Shown: in pieces, positions 12,772-24,467 of the stretch
Position numbering within the stretch: position 1 is the stretch's first letter
How the letters are laid out: every line of letters starts with the position of its first letter
DNA from: Isoetes taiwanensis
Taxonomy: Eukaryota > Streptophyta > Lycopodiopsida > Isoetales > Isoetaceae
Assembly (NCBI GenBank): GCA_021234155.1
Contig: JAJEKV010000859.1
Coordinates: 1 to 64,000 of the forward strand
DNA: 64,000 bases
Reading direction: 5' to 3'
Notes under the pieces: model-generated
What the model was told of the DNA's origin: nothing
Seen by the model: the letters and a program-made list of their open reading frames with translations, nothing else
The model's database searches: none
Translations under genes and position numbers: made by a program

Positions 12772-13297
12772 CTATACATTAATCAAATTTTGGGGTTGTC
12801 GTGATGCAACAATGTCTAGAGTGTGATTAGGCACATGATTTACTTGACATTTGATGAGATAAGCATGAAATCTTTCAACATATTGGTGAGTAGTCTCACC
12901 ACGTTTGATGTGGAAAGTTTGTAATTCAAAAAACAGACCTTGAGATTCAATAAGCTTAGTACCAAACCTCTCTAGGAATTGCTTCACAATGTGCTAATCA
13001 CATAATCCAAACATGCTCTTACCTCATCATGTTTGAAGCATATTTTGAATTCTGAGAATCTGCAGCCTTTCTTGTGGCATACTCTTGATAATATTCATCA
13101 AAGATCTTTAGAAAGTTGTTAGCATTGATACTTGGATCAAAAGTATGAGGAGTAGGTACATTAAGCTCACAGTAGTTACAATGCATACCTACATTACCTT
13201 GAATGGTGGATCCATGTTGTACAGCAGGAGCTTCAGTATTTTCTTGTGGTTCAGTGTGAGTATGATCAGCACTTTCATTGCTTCTCCTTGGAGCCAT
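12772..13297 (-). pseudogene. Ty3/gypsy-type gag remnant
   Basis: Two minus-strand frames (13297-13019 and 12987-12772) read as a retrotransposon capsid. An N-terminal segment starts MAPRRSNESADHTH and leads to FDPSINANNFLKIFDEYY. A second segment contains FLERFGTKLIESQ and GETTHQYVERFHAYLIKCQ, which match the pattern of Retrotrans_gag. An in-frame stop and a gap separate them. No zinc knuckle, pol or LTR was found next to it. It lies just downstream of the EDM2-like gene's last recognisable exon, so it may belong to an insertion that removed the gene's 3' end. Confidence 0.6.
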
Positions 13298-13399
13298 AGT
13301 TCCCCAAAATCCAGGTAGGATCTTGGTAGGACCTCCAAAATGTTGAAGGTATTTCTGGCAAACCTTCAACCTCACTGGTATAGAACCTCCAGTTTGCTT

Positions 13400-14519
13400 G
13401 AGGCAACCACTCTATGCCAAGAAATTGCTAAAATAAAGCTCAACAGTAAGTGGCTGATGTTTTGCAATTAATTTCATTCTAATGGTTTTTTGCACTTTAG
13501 GTGGATTGCATGTAATCATCGTCAAAAGTTCCCAAGTCCGCGTTATTTGCACCAAGAAACCCTTATATGCAAGAAAAAACAAACTGAAATGACAGATTTG
13601 GCAAGAACACTGAAACAGGGGATGTTTGAAAAGGAGATTTTGCTCTCAGAGAAAGACATGGAATTCTAGTATGAAGACATGGAATTTGCTCTCAGAGAAT
13701 AGCACGAGCTGAAGACTTAATCGCGACATGCATCACTGGTCAGGTAACTTTGCTTTGAAGCAGAGCATTTACACGCATTCATGCGGTTGCATGTCACTAC
13801 AAGCATATAATCTATGATGCTGGATCCACCTCTAGTTCTCCTACCGATAAGTGTAGAAGGGGGGGAGTTTGTCCACCATGCGAGACTATCCGAAGCAACT
13901 GCATTCCAAATCGCGTGACACAACTGCCTTCCAAATCATGTGACAGGATGGCCTCAGTCATCCAATGTGCATGGCCAAAAAATTTTATGTCGTATGAAGA
14001 TGTAATATGTCCTCGCTAGAAGGTTTTACTTTTATCATTGTCATATAATCCCCAACTTAACATGCAGTTGCTAAAGTCCGACAATGCGGGGCACTTATTA
14101 ATATAGTATTAGAGCAATAAAAGAACTCTCTCAATCACATTTTACATCCACTTGAGCCGAGCTAGTCTCTTATTTACAGTGAGATATGTACTATTCCAAA
14201 GCACTAACCTATCTCCTCATTTGTTCTCCCTCCTATCCTTCTGCTTTACCACGCCAAATTTACTCCTAGCTAGCTATGACATGTTCTTTGCTAGCTATGA
14301 TATTACTTTGTTGTGCAACATTCACCATTGTAACCGATCTCAATTAATAGATCATGATAGACATAACATTTTTGTGGGGGACTTTCATACCCGCTTTAGG
14401 ATAGAACCACACCAAAATGACTGATTCCCAAATACCAAACCAAAATGGCAGAAGTTTATGTATGTGAATTGGAAAATCAAAATTGACATGTAACGTATAC
14501 AAAATTGGAGGGGTGCTGC
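13400..14519. other. no supported gene
   Basis: I searched both strands for the remaining EDM2-type exons and found none. Frames at 13717-13923 (minus) and 14152-14424 (plus) have no recognisable domain. Confidence 0.4.
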
Positions 14520-17500
14520 TCATGCAGACACAATAGATTGTGGAAAGATGATCTTGTTCCAAGGCGGTGCACCTAGCGAGGGGTCAAGTTCATGTCTCCT
14601 AGTAAACAGATAACCAGCAAGTGAAAAATCTCGTTCTCAGTCACAAATACATATTGATCGAAATCAAATTACTTACAGACAATACAAAAATGTTGTCGGA
14701 ACTACCCAACCTCTCACTTCTTCTAGATCATCAACTGGACGAATATCGTCTTGAAATCGGATCTTGCTGCATGAATAGCATGGAAAACTAATCATTCTCG
14801 GGAAAGCAGATCAGGAAAATCATGTCTTTTTTGAAAAGACGCTCACTCTGCTATACAGTGGCGATGCCATGATCGAGGACAACGACGGCATGGGATTAAA
14901 TGGGTGCCTTCGTCGCCCAGCTTGCATTTGGCGCATTTATGCAATGGACACTGAAATACTTTTTGGCCTCTTTTTAGAAAATCGTGGGAGACAAGATAGA
15001 TGATAAAAACAGCCACAGTTCTGCACAGAACATTTATACACCTGGAAAAAGGACACAGAATCAAAATTATTTGTTCACGTGGGCAAATGATGTAATATTG
15101 TTATGGCCAGAAACGACCGACCTCCTTCTTTGAGCCACTTGAAAAACCAAGCTTTCCACACTTAAAGCACTGATGCTGATTGTATTTACAATTTAAACAA
15201 ATAAAATGTGCATCCTGCAAAAACGTTGAAAAATTAAATAGGTCAAACCAAACAGATAGTAAAGGGCAAGAATAATTTTAACCTGTGTATCTGGGAGACA
15301 AATTGAAGGACAGCTTGGTTCTGGTGTTGGATGGAAGGAACGCAAACATAAACCTTCACAGCTGTTTACAAATAGGGAAATGACATCGATGGCAGTGATA
15401 AAGACAGAAAGCAACTAAAAGCATCCACAATTCCATCAATATTCCGTCAAGGATTATTCCTTTGGTTTATTGAACAAATGATATTCTTAGCATTCTCTCT
15501 AGATCATTTGGAGTCCAGATTCTCGACAAGTTGGAGCCTTGTAGAGAAGAATGCGTAATGAAACTAGACATTTTGTACCTTGCAAATATAATGCATCTCA
15601 GTGCAATTACTGAGCATATACAAGCTCGTACATATCACAAAATAAAGTTTTGTATATCAGATAAATATACTATTTTATCTTGACAGAGTTGTGAAGTTAC
15701 ATACCATACGAGGTTCCCACCATCATCACAAATAGCACAAATATAACTTCCATCATGGTGTTCTTGAATGTGAGGGGTTACTGCACTATCATAGCGGTCC
15801 ATCAATCCAAATATTTCAAAAACATTCTTGACATTCTGCAGCAGAAGCAAGTAACTAAGTTAAGATGCAATCTTTAACATGCTTGCGGATAAATTTTTTA
15901 AATAAATAAGTCAAATAGTAATCAAGGTTTGATAATTAATCTTCTTAGTGAACTACATGTCTTGGACCAGAAAAGGGAAGTTCGGATGTTAAGAGCTGGG
16001 CAATTAAGGATGTTAAGAGCTGGGCAATTAACTGTATGTAGCAAAAACGACTTCGCCTATGAACCAGCACAGTTTATCCCGAACAATACAAAAATTGGTC
16101 ATAATTGCCTTTCAGCCATCCACCACATGCATATAGTCCTATCTTCCTAAAAAGTGGGATACCGCTACTCGTCAGCTGCCACATCATCATTTTGCGTGTT
16201 TGCACAAGCTTCCGTGTTATTTGACAGGACCTTAGATTGGTAGTATGACTTCATGTTTTGGACCTTATAATTAGCCAATGGGAAATGACTTGAAGTCAGT
16301 CTGAGAGTAACAAGACTGATGATGGGCCTTCTATGTCTTTTTCTGTATTACAAAGGTTAAGGAAAATGGGTTTAAGGACGATCACTTGGCACCTCAGTTA
16401 GTATGTACAAGCTAATGGCGGAGAGGTGTCATTCTGATGTTTAGAAAACTGTATTATGCTAGACGCAAAGTTCATAAATGGAGCCTGAAAGTCTTGCATT
16501 GATGTAAGGGGAAATGCTTGTGTGCAGACTAAGAACGAGCCTTTTAATGTCTCAAGCAAGCACCAAGATTGACCCTTAGCTGGAATGAACTCCAGTTAAC
16601 ACAGACCTCTGAATCAATGATCCTCACTGCAGCAGATACCACTTTGTACAAGTGCCCCTTTATTTTTCTTTCACTGACTGCCCAGAAATCTATGGTTTCA
16701 CCAATGTTGTCTTAATAAAAGGTAGCAAAAAAAATTTGTGCGTATCTCAAGGGCACTGCCACTGAAGGTCTTTTCTACACATCACATCCACTGTCGTGAC
16801 ATTGGCAGAAGAACAATGAACTCTGTTCTCGTGGCAAAGTAAAAGTTACACAATCTCCCTTTATAACAACAAGGACCTCTGTGTGCAGCAACGCCTGAGA
16901 CAGTTTCTCACCAAAATATTCAAAACTTTTGTTCATGTTTCTCAGAATAGCAAACTCTCAACAGTCCCTGTCCTGCACGTATGCAGAAAACATGTTGAAA
17001 CTTTTATCATCATGCTCGTGAGAAGGTAGAATTTAGCCATACTGAACTATCTTCACCAAAACTCTTGCAGCTCAAAACCAGGCTTGGTTGTCTTAGGGAG
17101 GGCTTAAAATCATATTTACTTGAAGGGGGATGTCAGAATATTGGATAAAAAAAATGGGACCTGTGTGACATGGGAGCATGTTTTGTTTGTGACACAGGAT
17201 GGTGATAAGTACGCAGCTCTATGAATGTAGCATTGGTTTGCAAACAAAACCATGGTTAATCGATGGTTCCACGAGATGTTCAAATATATACTGGACACAG
17301 TATGACCCCAGCATCGAGCAGAAAGTAGGACGGTAGTAGAGCACTTGATTTGCAATCAGGAGGTAATGGATTCAGTATCCATCATGCCCGTCCTCAGTTT
17401 CTGACAATAATGATGTATAAAGTCAAGTCAAGGTCAATCAAGTTGTTAGTGAAAAATTAATGCTAGAAGTTATGTTCATGGCCAAGTTAGTGGAGATAGT

Positions 17501-18931
17501 AGAACTAGTAAAGACAAAAAGCTATACAATTCTTGCATAACCAGAACATGTATCTGTCTGCTTTCTCAATCGGTAAAGCCAAAAAGATACAATTCTTAGA
17601 TAACCAGACCTTGTATCTCAGTCTTCTTTATCACTACTTCAAGTATTTTCTTCGGGTCTTGACTTAAATTATCTATCAGAGTGCAAATCAGGTTGCAATT
17701 TTGAATGTTGACCTGAACTGATGACTTCTATGAAACTAACACCCAAAGGGAACAGATGATACTGCTTACCAACATGCTTTTCAATTTAGTATCTCCATTG
17801 AGAACTTTTTCCACTAGAGCATGCTGTTGAAGGAGATCATTCTCGTTAGCCTCCCCCATTGCATAACTAGCAACAGCAAGCCAAGTTAGAAAACCTGTCT
17901 ACCATCGTGACTTTAGAGTGCAATGTTTATACCTGCTAAAATGGTCCCGTGCTGCTTCCTTGGAACATGGCAAGCAGTTTTTAAGAAAGCATAATTTGCG
18001 CGCAACAAGAAGCGCACACCTAAAAAATTCTGAAAATCTCTTGGCAGGCTTTCGGAGTTCTATCCTAAATATCAAAAGGTTCACTTGTCACAAGCGCACT
18101 GGTGCATTTTACAAAATGCTTAATGCGAAAGAGCTGGTGCATTCTATTTTAAATTGGATGACAAACAGATGTCGAGGCTTAGCCTTTCCTCTAAAATCTA
18201 AACATAACCATCTGAAGATAATCAGGATTTCAAAACCACGTTATTTTTTTAATTGGGTCAGATCATTCTTTTGAACAGAGTGTACTTTGATGCATGAGAT
18301 GTCTTGGAGCTATGGATGGAAGGAATGTCTGCTATACATTTTGGGCACCAGTCCCTCAACTTGCGTTCCAAGTTCTACATCTTGACCCTTAGAATTTCCA
18401 AACTATGTAAGGAAAAGGAAAAACTTACCAGTCACCGATTACGTCCTTCACAAGAAAGAAAGGATTCTCTTCTAACTCCACCTTCCATGTGTGTATCTCT
18501 GAAACAAGACCACCACTAATTGTCGCCACATAGTACCTAGGCAGCTCCAAATCCTCGTCCACAGGGTCCCCTTCATACGGAACTTGCTCAATCGGGACAC
18601 AAATCCCCCCAGAGTCGTAAATGAAGAAATCATCCAGACGCCTTGCAGGTGCAACCTGGCTTGATTCTGCTCTCAATGTTAATCCTTCAGTTGATTCAAC
18701 GCCAGCAGAAACACTCTGGCATCGAACGATACATTGTAAAGCATGTTTTTCTTCATGAGCTCGCTTAAAGACCTCCACACAATGATGCTCCAGCTCTTGC
18801 AAGCTATCAAAACCCCCAAAAAACCCATCTCTTCGCAGCTTCATGGCCGAAGAATTTAAAAGAAGAGAGTAGTACGGATTTGGAGAAGAAGGATCTCTAG
18901 AGATCTTGGTCTTGGCAAACGTTCTGGCCAT
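14520..18931 (-). CDS. EDM2-like RFD/PHD-finger chromatin protein, frameshifted and 3'-incomplete
   Basis: Minus-strand gene assembled from nine exons: 18931-18429, 18064-17933, 17866-17770, 15835-15705, 15361-15283, 15214-15122, 15041-14847, 14766-14677, 14598 to about 14520. GT-AG borders are visible and phases agree except inside exon 7. Exons 1-2 give an RFD-like domain (RRLDDFFIYDSG, then a W split across the junction and RKPAKRFSEFFRCALL). Exons 4-9 give the EDM2-type zinc fingers (CAICDDGGNLV, CEGLCLRSFH, NCKYNQHQCFKCGKLG, NCGCFYHLSC, CPLHKC, CRRCP) and YCLRHELDP. In the family, EDM2 binds chromatin and controls heterochromatic introns and transposons. Exon 7 is 195 nt, whereas its phases require 3n+2, so a one-base insertion (or two-base loss) sits between FYHLSC and CPLHKC. 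The C-terminal methyltransferase-like region was not found before 14520. It is either a pseudogene, an assembly error, or a gene with distant 3' exons. Confidence 0.88.
15836..17769 (-). other. large intron of the EDM2-like gene
   Basis: A 1.9-kb interval between exons 3 and 4, both phase 0. It contains a 24-bp tandem duplication (15984-16007 and 16008-16031) and a tRNA-like sequence at 17328-17393. No other coding exon was recognised. Confidence 0.7.
17328..17393 (+). tRNA. tRNA-like sequence (degenerate)
   Basis: GGACGG at 17328 pairs with CCGTCC at 17388-17393, as in an acceptor stem. A 'gtagagcac' segment resembles the end of a D arm. A 5-bp stem CTTGA/TCAGG closes a 7-nt loop TTTGCAA, which would give anticodon TGC. 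ATGGAT/ATCCAT can form a T-arm around TTCAGT-like sequence. The D arm is too short and the seventh acceptor pair mismatches. It is probably an organelle-derived or decayed tRNA copy inside the EDM2-like intron, not a functional gene. Confidence 0.35.
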
Positions 18932-19440
18932 GACAAAAAATTGTGCAAGGCGAACAGGCAGAGATAGACATAGCCGGATTCTAAGAGATCTTCAATTCAG
19001 CTCTCCTGCTAAGCAATGCAAGGCCATCGCTGGTTTCTCATGCATGCTAAAACCTCCAGGTTGGCAGCAAAGAGCTGGTACACATAGGACAGGCTGTCTT
19101 AACAAACGTGCATGTACAAACCTAACCGTCACCACGAAAACCTAACTGTCTCCATACGCTAGTGAATAGCTTCTAGCGTGATCTTATTTTATTTTTTGGA
19201 GCCTGGCATTTTTCATCCCTTTTTATTTATTTATTTATTAGCAGGCTTGCCTAACCCCCTTTACAACCATCGCGGTAAATGTTGGACCTGGGCATGTTAT
19301 AGCCAGCCTTAAATAGCAAGAAATCCGCTAAGTCAAAAACGCCGTGTAATTTTTTTTGGGCGTGGCTATAACATGTCAAAGACACGGATATACCACGGAT
19401 ATGCCTGTGGCTATAACATGTCAGCGTCCGATATATACGG
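18932..19440 (-). promoter_or_regulatory. upstream region of the EDM2-like gene
   Basis: Region 5' of the first ATG (18931). Three copies of a 15-bp motif GGCATGTTATAGCCA or its inverse lie at about 19287, 19362 and 19411, able to form hairpins. No convincing TATA box position could be fixed. Promoter function is inferred from position only. Confidence 0.3.
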
Positions 19441-19739
19441 CGCTCGTCTTTACAATATTTCCATCAATTCTAGCTTGTCCACGTTGCAATCTACCTCACT
19501 GAAATTCAATCTATGCCATTAGATCATTTATTTTTTTACATCTATGGCTGAGAAATTTAAAAAAATTAAGGGAATTACCTCTCCTTTTAGCAATTTCGTT
19601 ATGGGGTTTGTGAAGATCTGTGCAGGCTCGGTAGAGGCAAACCTACATACAGCGAGGGGAAATGATGCTCCTAGATTCCAAACTTTTTTGAATTGGCTGT
19701 GGATATAATGACGTCTTACTCTCTGGAGCTCAAGCATCA

Positions 19740-20188
19740 ATTAATGCATGAAGCTGCTGGCAAGGAATATGCAGCTCTTTTGTAGTCGAAGTTTAGGGAT
19801 TTTACAATCCCTTATAATGCATATTCAAAAGGGGGAAATATTTGCAAGGCATGAGCTTGAGGAGATTGCGGTGGAAAATCTTGAGGCTTCAGAGGTGAAC
19901 CATGATAACGGCATTGTGGCTACCATAGAACGCATTGCTTCTAAATGATTGCTTCTCCCCTTCATGGCTACACCCTGCATAGGCGATAGCTGCCAGTTCT
20001 GAGTCTTTCATGGAGTTCAATGCACAAAGTATTAATGATTTAATTGTATATGCAGGTTTGATTGTTGTATCCTCCAGGGATGACAATCCTGTGAATGAGT
20101 TTGTTAATCTCTTTAACACAGAGCAACTTCTGAAAATTATGAAATATTACATTTTGTTGCTGGACAATCAAGATGGCCCTTTAAACAG
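19740..20188 (+). pseudogene. unidentified gene fragment
   Basis: Three coding-like stretches in shifting frames: one starting MHEAAGKEYAALL near 19746, one containing ELEEIAVENLEASEVNHDNG (19856-19946), and one containing INDLIVYAGLIVVSSRDDN (20010-20188). The last ends ...DGPLNR directly before gtaatt, a good 5' splice site. The shifts suggest a decayed gene or an exon with a missed small intron. I do not recognise the family. Confidence 0.35.
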
Positions 20189-20339
20189 GTAATTTTACTC
20201 ACACCTAACTTTTTGGTCACATAGAATTTCTTATTGTGCTTTGCCGTATGCTATCTCTGATACCATGCAATTGTAGTTATGGATCTTGAACTTGGAAAAT
20301 GCTCTGTTTGGCATGCATTTTTCTATTGTATCCCCTTTT

Positions 20340-20591
20340 TATGTCATGAATATTATCACAAAAGCAAGCAATTAAAGGAGAACAAAACTCAAAGGATGGA
20401 TTATGCTGGTTGGAATAGCCCCAGCCGTGGCTTACAGATGCTATTTATAATGGGCAAAAGGGCACATCCCTTAAGGAGGATCGTGCCTCTTCATCTTGCT
20501 TCTTTTGGCTTTGTCCACGTCATCATATGACACGTCTGTTGGAGAACGTGACTGCTGGGCTGAACCGCCACAGCCTGACGACTCTCCAACA
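20340..20591 (-). repeat. 3' LTR of a copia remnant
   Basis: Directly after the RNase H frame on the minus strand comes a purine-rich GAGTGGGAG, then TGTTGGAGAGTC, a usual copia polypurine tract and LTR start (20591 downward). A TATAAATAG box lies around 20443-20452. The far LTR end is approximate. No partner LTR is seen. Confidence 0.6.
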
Positions 20592-21050
20592 CTCCCACTC
20601 AGACACAGTTCTCCAATGTCTTCAGAAGTTATCTCAACCAATCCTAGAGAACTTCTATGCTTCTCAAATTTGTCTCGGGCTAGTGCTTTAGTAAATATAT
20701 CAGCTACCATCTCATCTGTTCTCACAAACTTGAGTTCTAGTATTTCTTCATTGACCTGTTGCCTTATGAAATGATACTGAGTCTGAATATGCTTCGTTCG
20801 TGCATGAAACTTAGGATTCTTTGTCAAAGCGATAGATCCTTGATTGTCACTAAAGACTATTGTTGCTTCCTTGACTGAAACTTCATGCAATGATTCGAGA
20901 AGCCTTCTCAACCAAATTGCTTCTCTAGCTGCGTGTGTGGCTGCAATGTACTCAGCTTCTGTACTTGATAATGCCACAACACTTTACTTTACTTCTTACT
21001 GCTCCACCCCAGGGGTTTCACCATGTTGACCCGTATAAATGCAACATCGT
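20592..21050 (-). pseudogene. Ty1/copia RNase H, 3' end of pol
   Basis: Minus strand. The signature ALSSTEAEYIAATHAAREA is followed by WLRRLLESL, FSDNQGSIALTKNP, HARTKHIQ and DIFTKALARDKFE, the C-terminal RNase H of Ty1/copia elements. WSSKK just upstream (near 21000) fits the residues that precede this motif, separated by a stop. The element is truncated: RT, integrase and gag are absent. The frame runs on into the LTR, which is a common non-functional extension. Confidence 0.9.
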
Positions 21051-21507
21051 GACTAGATAGGGGTTTTTTTCGAATCAAAACGTCTGTATACGGACGAACC
21101 ACCAATACGTTTCCACCACCAAGAAACCATAGGTCGTCGAGAAGGGGAAGATGGGCAGGAACTGTCCACCCATATGATACTTTAGGCATTCTTGAAGGGC
21201 CGAGGCGCCATAGATACTGCCTTGTATATGTAAGTTCATTTTCGCTATGCGATCTCTTTCCCCTTCTTTTAGTATATTGATACTGGATTTCGCAGAAATT
21301 GTATCGTGGCAGTGCAAAAGCTGCAAGATCACGAACCTGCAAAGAGTCCGACTTAGAGACTGGAGCTATGGCATGACAAAATGCGAAATGGGTGCATTCA
21401 AATGTAACAAAATTTTTCTCGTGTGTTCCTGTTAAATGTACCCTATTCTTTCCACTGTATGATAAATACCTAACAATTTGTGCTTCTTGTTTTCCAAGAA
21501 GAATCAA
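21051..21507 (-). CDS. unidentified ORF upstream of the copia remnant
   Basis: Minus-strand open frame of roughly 150 residues, starting near MILLGKQEAQIVRYLSYSG and containing RQYLWRLGPSRMPKVSYGW and LLDDLWFLGGGNVLVVRPY. It is uninterrupted up to the copia junction. No family recognised. The composition looks protein-like, so it may be a captured or broken host exon. Confidence 0.3.
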
Positions 21508-22412
21508 ATTTATTTTTCTTTCTAAAACATTCCTGTTTTCCGTCTAAATGGGTCGGTCGTAATAAGGCAACATGAGCTTGCATCTCTTTGGCATCTTTCT
21601 TTTGAGCAGTGTCCGTTTCATGTTTTTTCATTTTTTTTTTTTTTTTGCTTTCTTTAACGTTTCACAATGTGATGTCAGTCTTAGTTGCTAGTCTTAGATT
21701 TATTTTCCAAGATTCTGTGCTATCAAGATTCGAACCATTTTCTTCGCATTTCAGAAGTTAGTTCAAAAGGTATTCTTGTTCTTTTCATGATTTGCGCTAG
21801 TTATTTATATTTGTTTCCATGATTTTCATTGTTGCAGATGCGATTTGCATTTACATGCAAGAGTAGCACAGTGCAACAACCTGTTTTGTAAAGGAGAGAT
21901 ATATTGGCTTTGCTTGCTAAAGAGATCCAACATAAGGTACAAAAGACTGAGGTTAAGCAAATACTAATTTTGTTTTTATCATGATTCAATGGGTGTCACT
22001 TCCGAGGTTAAGATGTCCCTCGGCTTCATCATATGTTTTATGTAATGCGAGTACAAGTCTTTGGGAATACAAAGAAGGCCCTGATGTGCCAATCTTTTGC
22101 TTGGCAGTGACTCGAAACTTATAGTTTCCACGTAAGAGCTTGACCTTGACCTGATGCAAGTTTCCTTGCCCCTTAGATGGGGTTCTTTTACTTGACAATA
22201 ACACTTTTACTAGTAGCACTTTTACTGTGTAGTTTCAGACTGATTTTTTATAGAATGTGACTAAGTTAAAGTAGTAGAGCATTTTACAAGATGAGACATC
22301 TATTGCTTAGTAAGTTGTTTCCATAGTCTTGGTCTCTTTTGCAGTTTCTAAAAGAGTTGCACCTGGCAAATAAGCAATAATTGGCATTGGAAACTCCAGC
22401 AATTTAACACAT
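21508..22412. other. no confident gene; coding-like frame at 21986-22219
   Basis: A minus-strand frame at 22219-21986 ends YDEAEGHLNLGSDTH-stop and looks coding in composition, but I cannot assign it. The rest is T-rich intergenic sequence. Confidence 0.3.
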
Positions 22413-22733
22413 GGGTAAAAGCATGTTAGGGTGTCCCTTAAAAAGTATTATTTAGTGACTAAAAAAGTACCTAAAAAGGTACCCAGGACTGGGTATTGGG
22501 TACCTGTGTAATATCTCAATAAAAGGTACATTCTAGAACTTTTATATATATTTTGGTCTCCGTTAGCATTATCTTTATCTTAACTTTGAATATTAATGCG
22601 TCCTTGACTTTTATTTTGGACTTTTGTACTAGTTTTAATGAAAATAAAAATGAGAAAGTACCCAGTTCTGAAGTACCTAGTGTATGTACTTTTGCAGGTT
22701 CCAAAAGTGGTACACCCTAACATGCTTTTACCC
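22413..22733. mobile_element. 321-bp MITE with perfect terminal inverted repeats
   Basis: The termini are GGGTAAAAGCATGTTAGGGTG at 22413 and its reverse complement ending at 22733. The flanks share ACAT (or CACATG if the ends are set two bases inward) as a putative target-site duplication. No coding capacity. TIRs starting GGG would suit a Mutator- or Harbinger-type MITE, but the short TSD leaves the superfamily open. Confidence 0.8.
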
Positions 22734-22810
22734 ACATGATGATCGTGACTATGTAATCTAATCGTGGTAGTGTACTCTATGCAAAAGTGAACCTTCTGGA
22801 GCAGTCTATA

Positions 22811-22815
22811 GAATG
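22811..22815. other. target-site duplication GAATG (left)
   Basis: Five bases immediately before the left LTR, identical to 35854-35858 after the right LTR. Confidence 0.9.
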
Positions 22816-24454
22816 TGTGACGCTCCCTACTAAATATACGCCGTACACTCCGTAGGAAATCCCCCATCCGGTCCTGCGACCGCACGGGCCCTCCGTCTGT
22901 CCCGCACTCTGGGATCACCGTAGTGCGGGAAGGGGACACGAAGGTGTCTTGCGCGCCCTTCCCCTATGGGCTCCTATCACAGCGGAAGCATAAACATCGT
23001 CAGAACTATCAATAATAATACATCATACTACCTCGAAGGGTAGCTCATCCACATAACCATAACTGCAAGGAAGATAATCACATGCCATAAAACACGAGAG
23101 CTCCTACCCGTGGCTCCGACTCATAGGGAGGTCGACTGACTGGATAGGCCTCAAGATAGAGCAGACCGAGTCATATCAATGGCGGGGCTGGCTATAGACA
23201 AATGGCTAGGGTTGACCACTCCATCCGCCCCTCCTGTGCATACTTTGCAGAGTGAGCTAGATCAAGCTCTGTCATGACTCTAGCCTTCCGGATACGCAAT
23301 CCCATGGCATCACCCATCGAAATTACTCCAGGTTGCATCTCCCTGGTCCGTCGAGGCAGGAAGGGTTGCATCTCCCCTTCTCGGGGTCTAGAGGTTCCAC
23401 GGGCGGCTAGAGAATCGTGGCGACACACGATTCGTCCCCGACTTAACCTCCCAAAACAAGAGCCAAGCCAACACTTGCAACCCTTGAGAGGCAGGGCGAC
23501 ACCATTGCCCCAGGAGGTGTCGGACCCATGCCCGGCCCACACGAAGTGACCGACCATAAGCCTAGCCCACTATGGGATCCCCAGTAGCCACGCTCAGCAG
23601 GGATCCTCCCTCCGCATTGCCTCTAGCCCCGTTGTGTAGTGCTGAGTCACATCATAGCTTCCATAGTCCGGTGGGTTCCTATGCACTGGCCGCATCATAA
23701 TAGGAACTAAGGGGTCTAAACTAGGAGCATACTACTAAGTAAGGCTACTAGGTCTCTACCCCCCTTCCCAATACAAGAGGAGCAAACATGATCAACCATC
23801 ATCACCTCACATCATATCATGGTAACATCATAAGAACATCTTAACCTAATCATACATATCTAACTTATAGTTAGGGTTCCTTGATTAGGGTTCAAGATGT
23901 CAACAAGGGTTCTAGGATGGCTCTACTCTAGATACAACATACAGACCCATCTGGAGTGCTAACCTCCAGATGAACTACTATGAACTCTACTCCACCTACC
24001 TGCACCAGGAGCACTCCCTCCCATTCCTGGCGTCTCCATGCTCCTTGACATGATCGAGGTCGTGCTCCCTCCAAGATCGTGCACACACTTCGGGGGCTGC
24101 TACACCAGGCTATGCTACGACGAACGATGCTCAAAACGGGGTTTCGAGCGCGAAGATGAGTGCTCAAGTGCTAGGGTCAGGAAAGAGGTCTAGGGTTAGG
24201 GGTTGGGCCAATATAGGTTATGGTCCACATGGATGCCACGTGGCACCAATGGGATGGGGCCGTGTGGCGGTTTGCCCAATAGGATAAGGCCATGTGGAAA
24301 TGGGCCTTATCCTAAGGTTATCTAAGTTAACATTTAACTTAGATATGCATCCATTACCACTTTCTAAGGTATACAAGGTTATGAAGGTAGACTTGTATGG
24401 TGACAGGTCCAGGAATATACGTATTTATGGCATATATTCCCCTGGAACGTCACA
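22816..24454 (-). repeat. 3' LTR of the chromovirus (1,639 bp)
   Basis: Forward ends are TGTGACGCTCCC and GGAACGTCACA. Compared with the other LTR it lacks a 7-bp 'gctccca' insertion near the end and the 434-bp insert. Short reading frames within it are not supported. Confidence 0.95.
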
Positions 24455-24467
24455 TTCTCCCCCCCTT
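24455..24467 (-). promoter_or_regulatory. polypurine tract
   Basis: On the minus strand the sequence AAGGGGGGGAGAA directly precedes the TG of the 3' LTR, the position used to prime plus-strand DNA synthesis. Confidence 0.85.

Noticed and set aside
22816-24454. ORFs such as 23192-23557 and 24294-24497 within the LTR
   Set aside because: Both lie inside an LTR, recur in the other LTR only partially, and have no domain.
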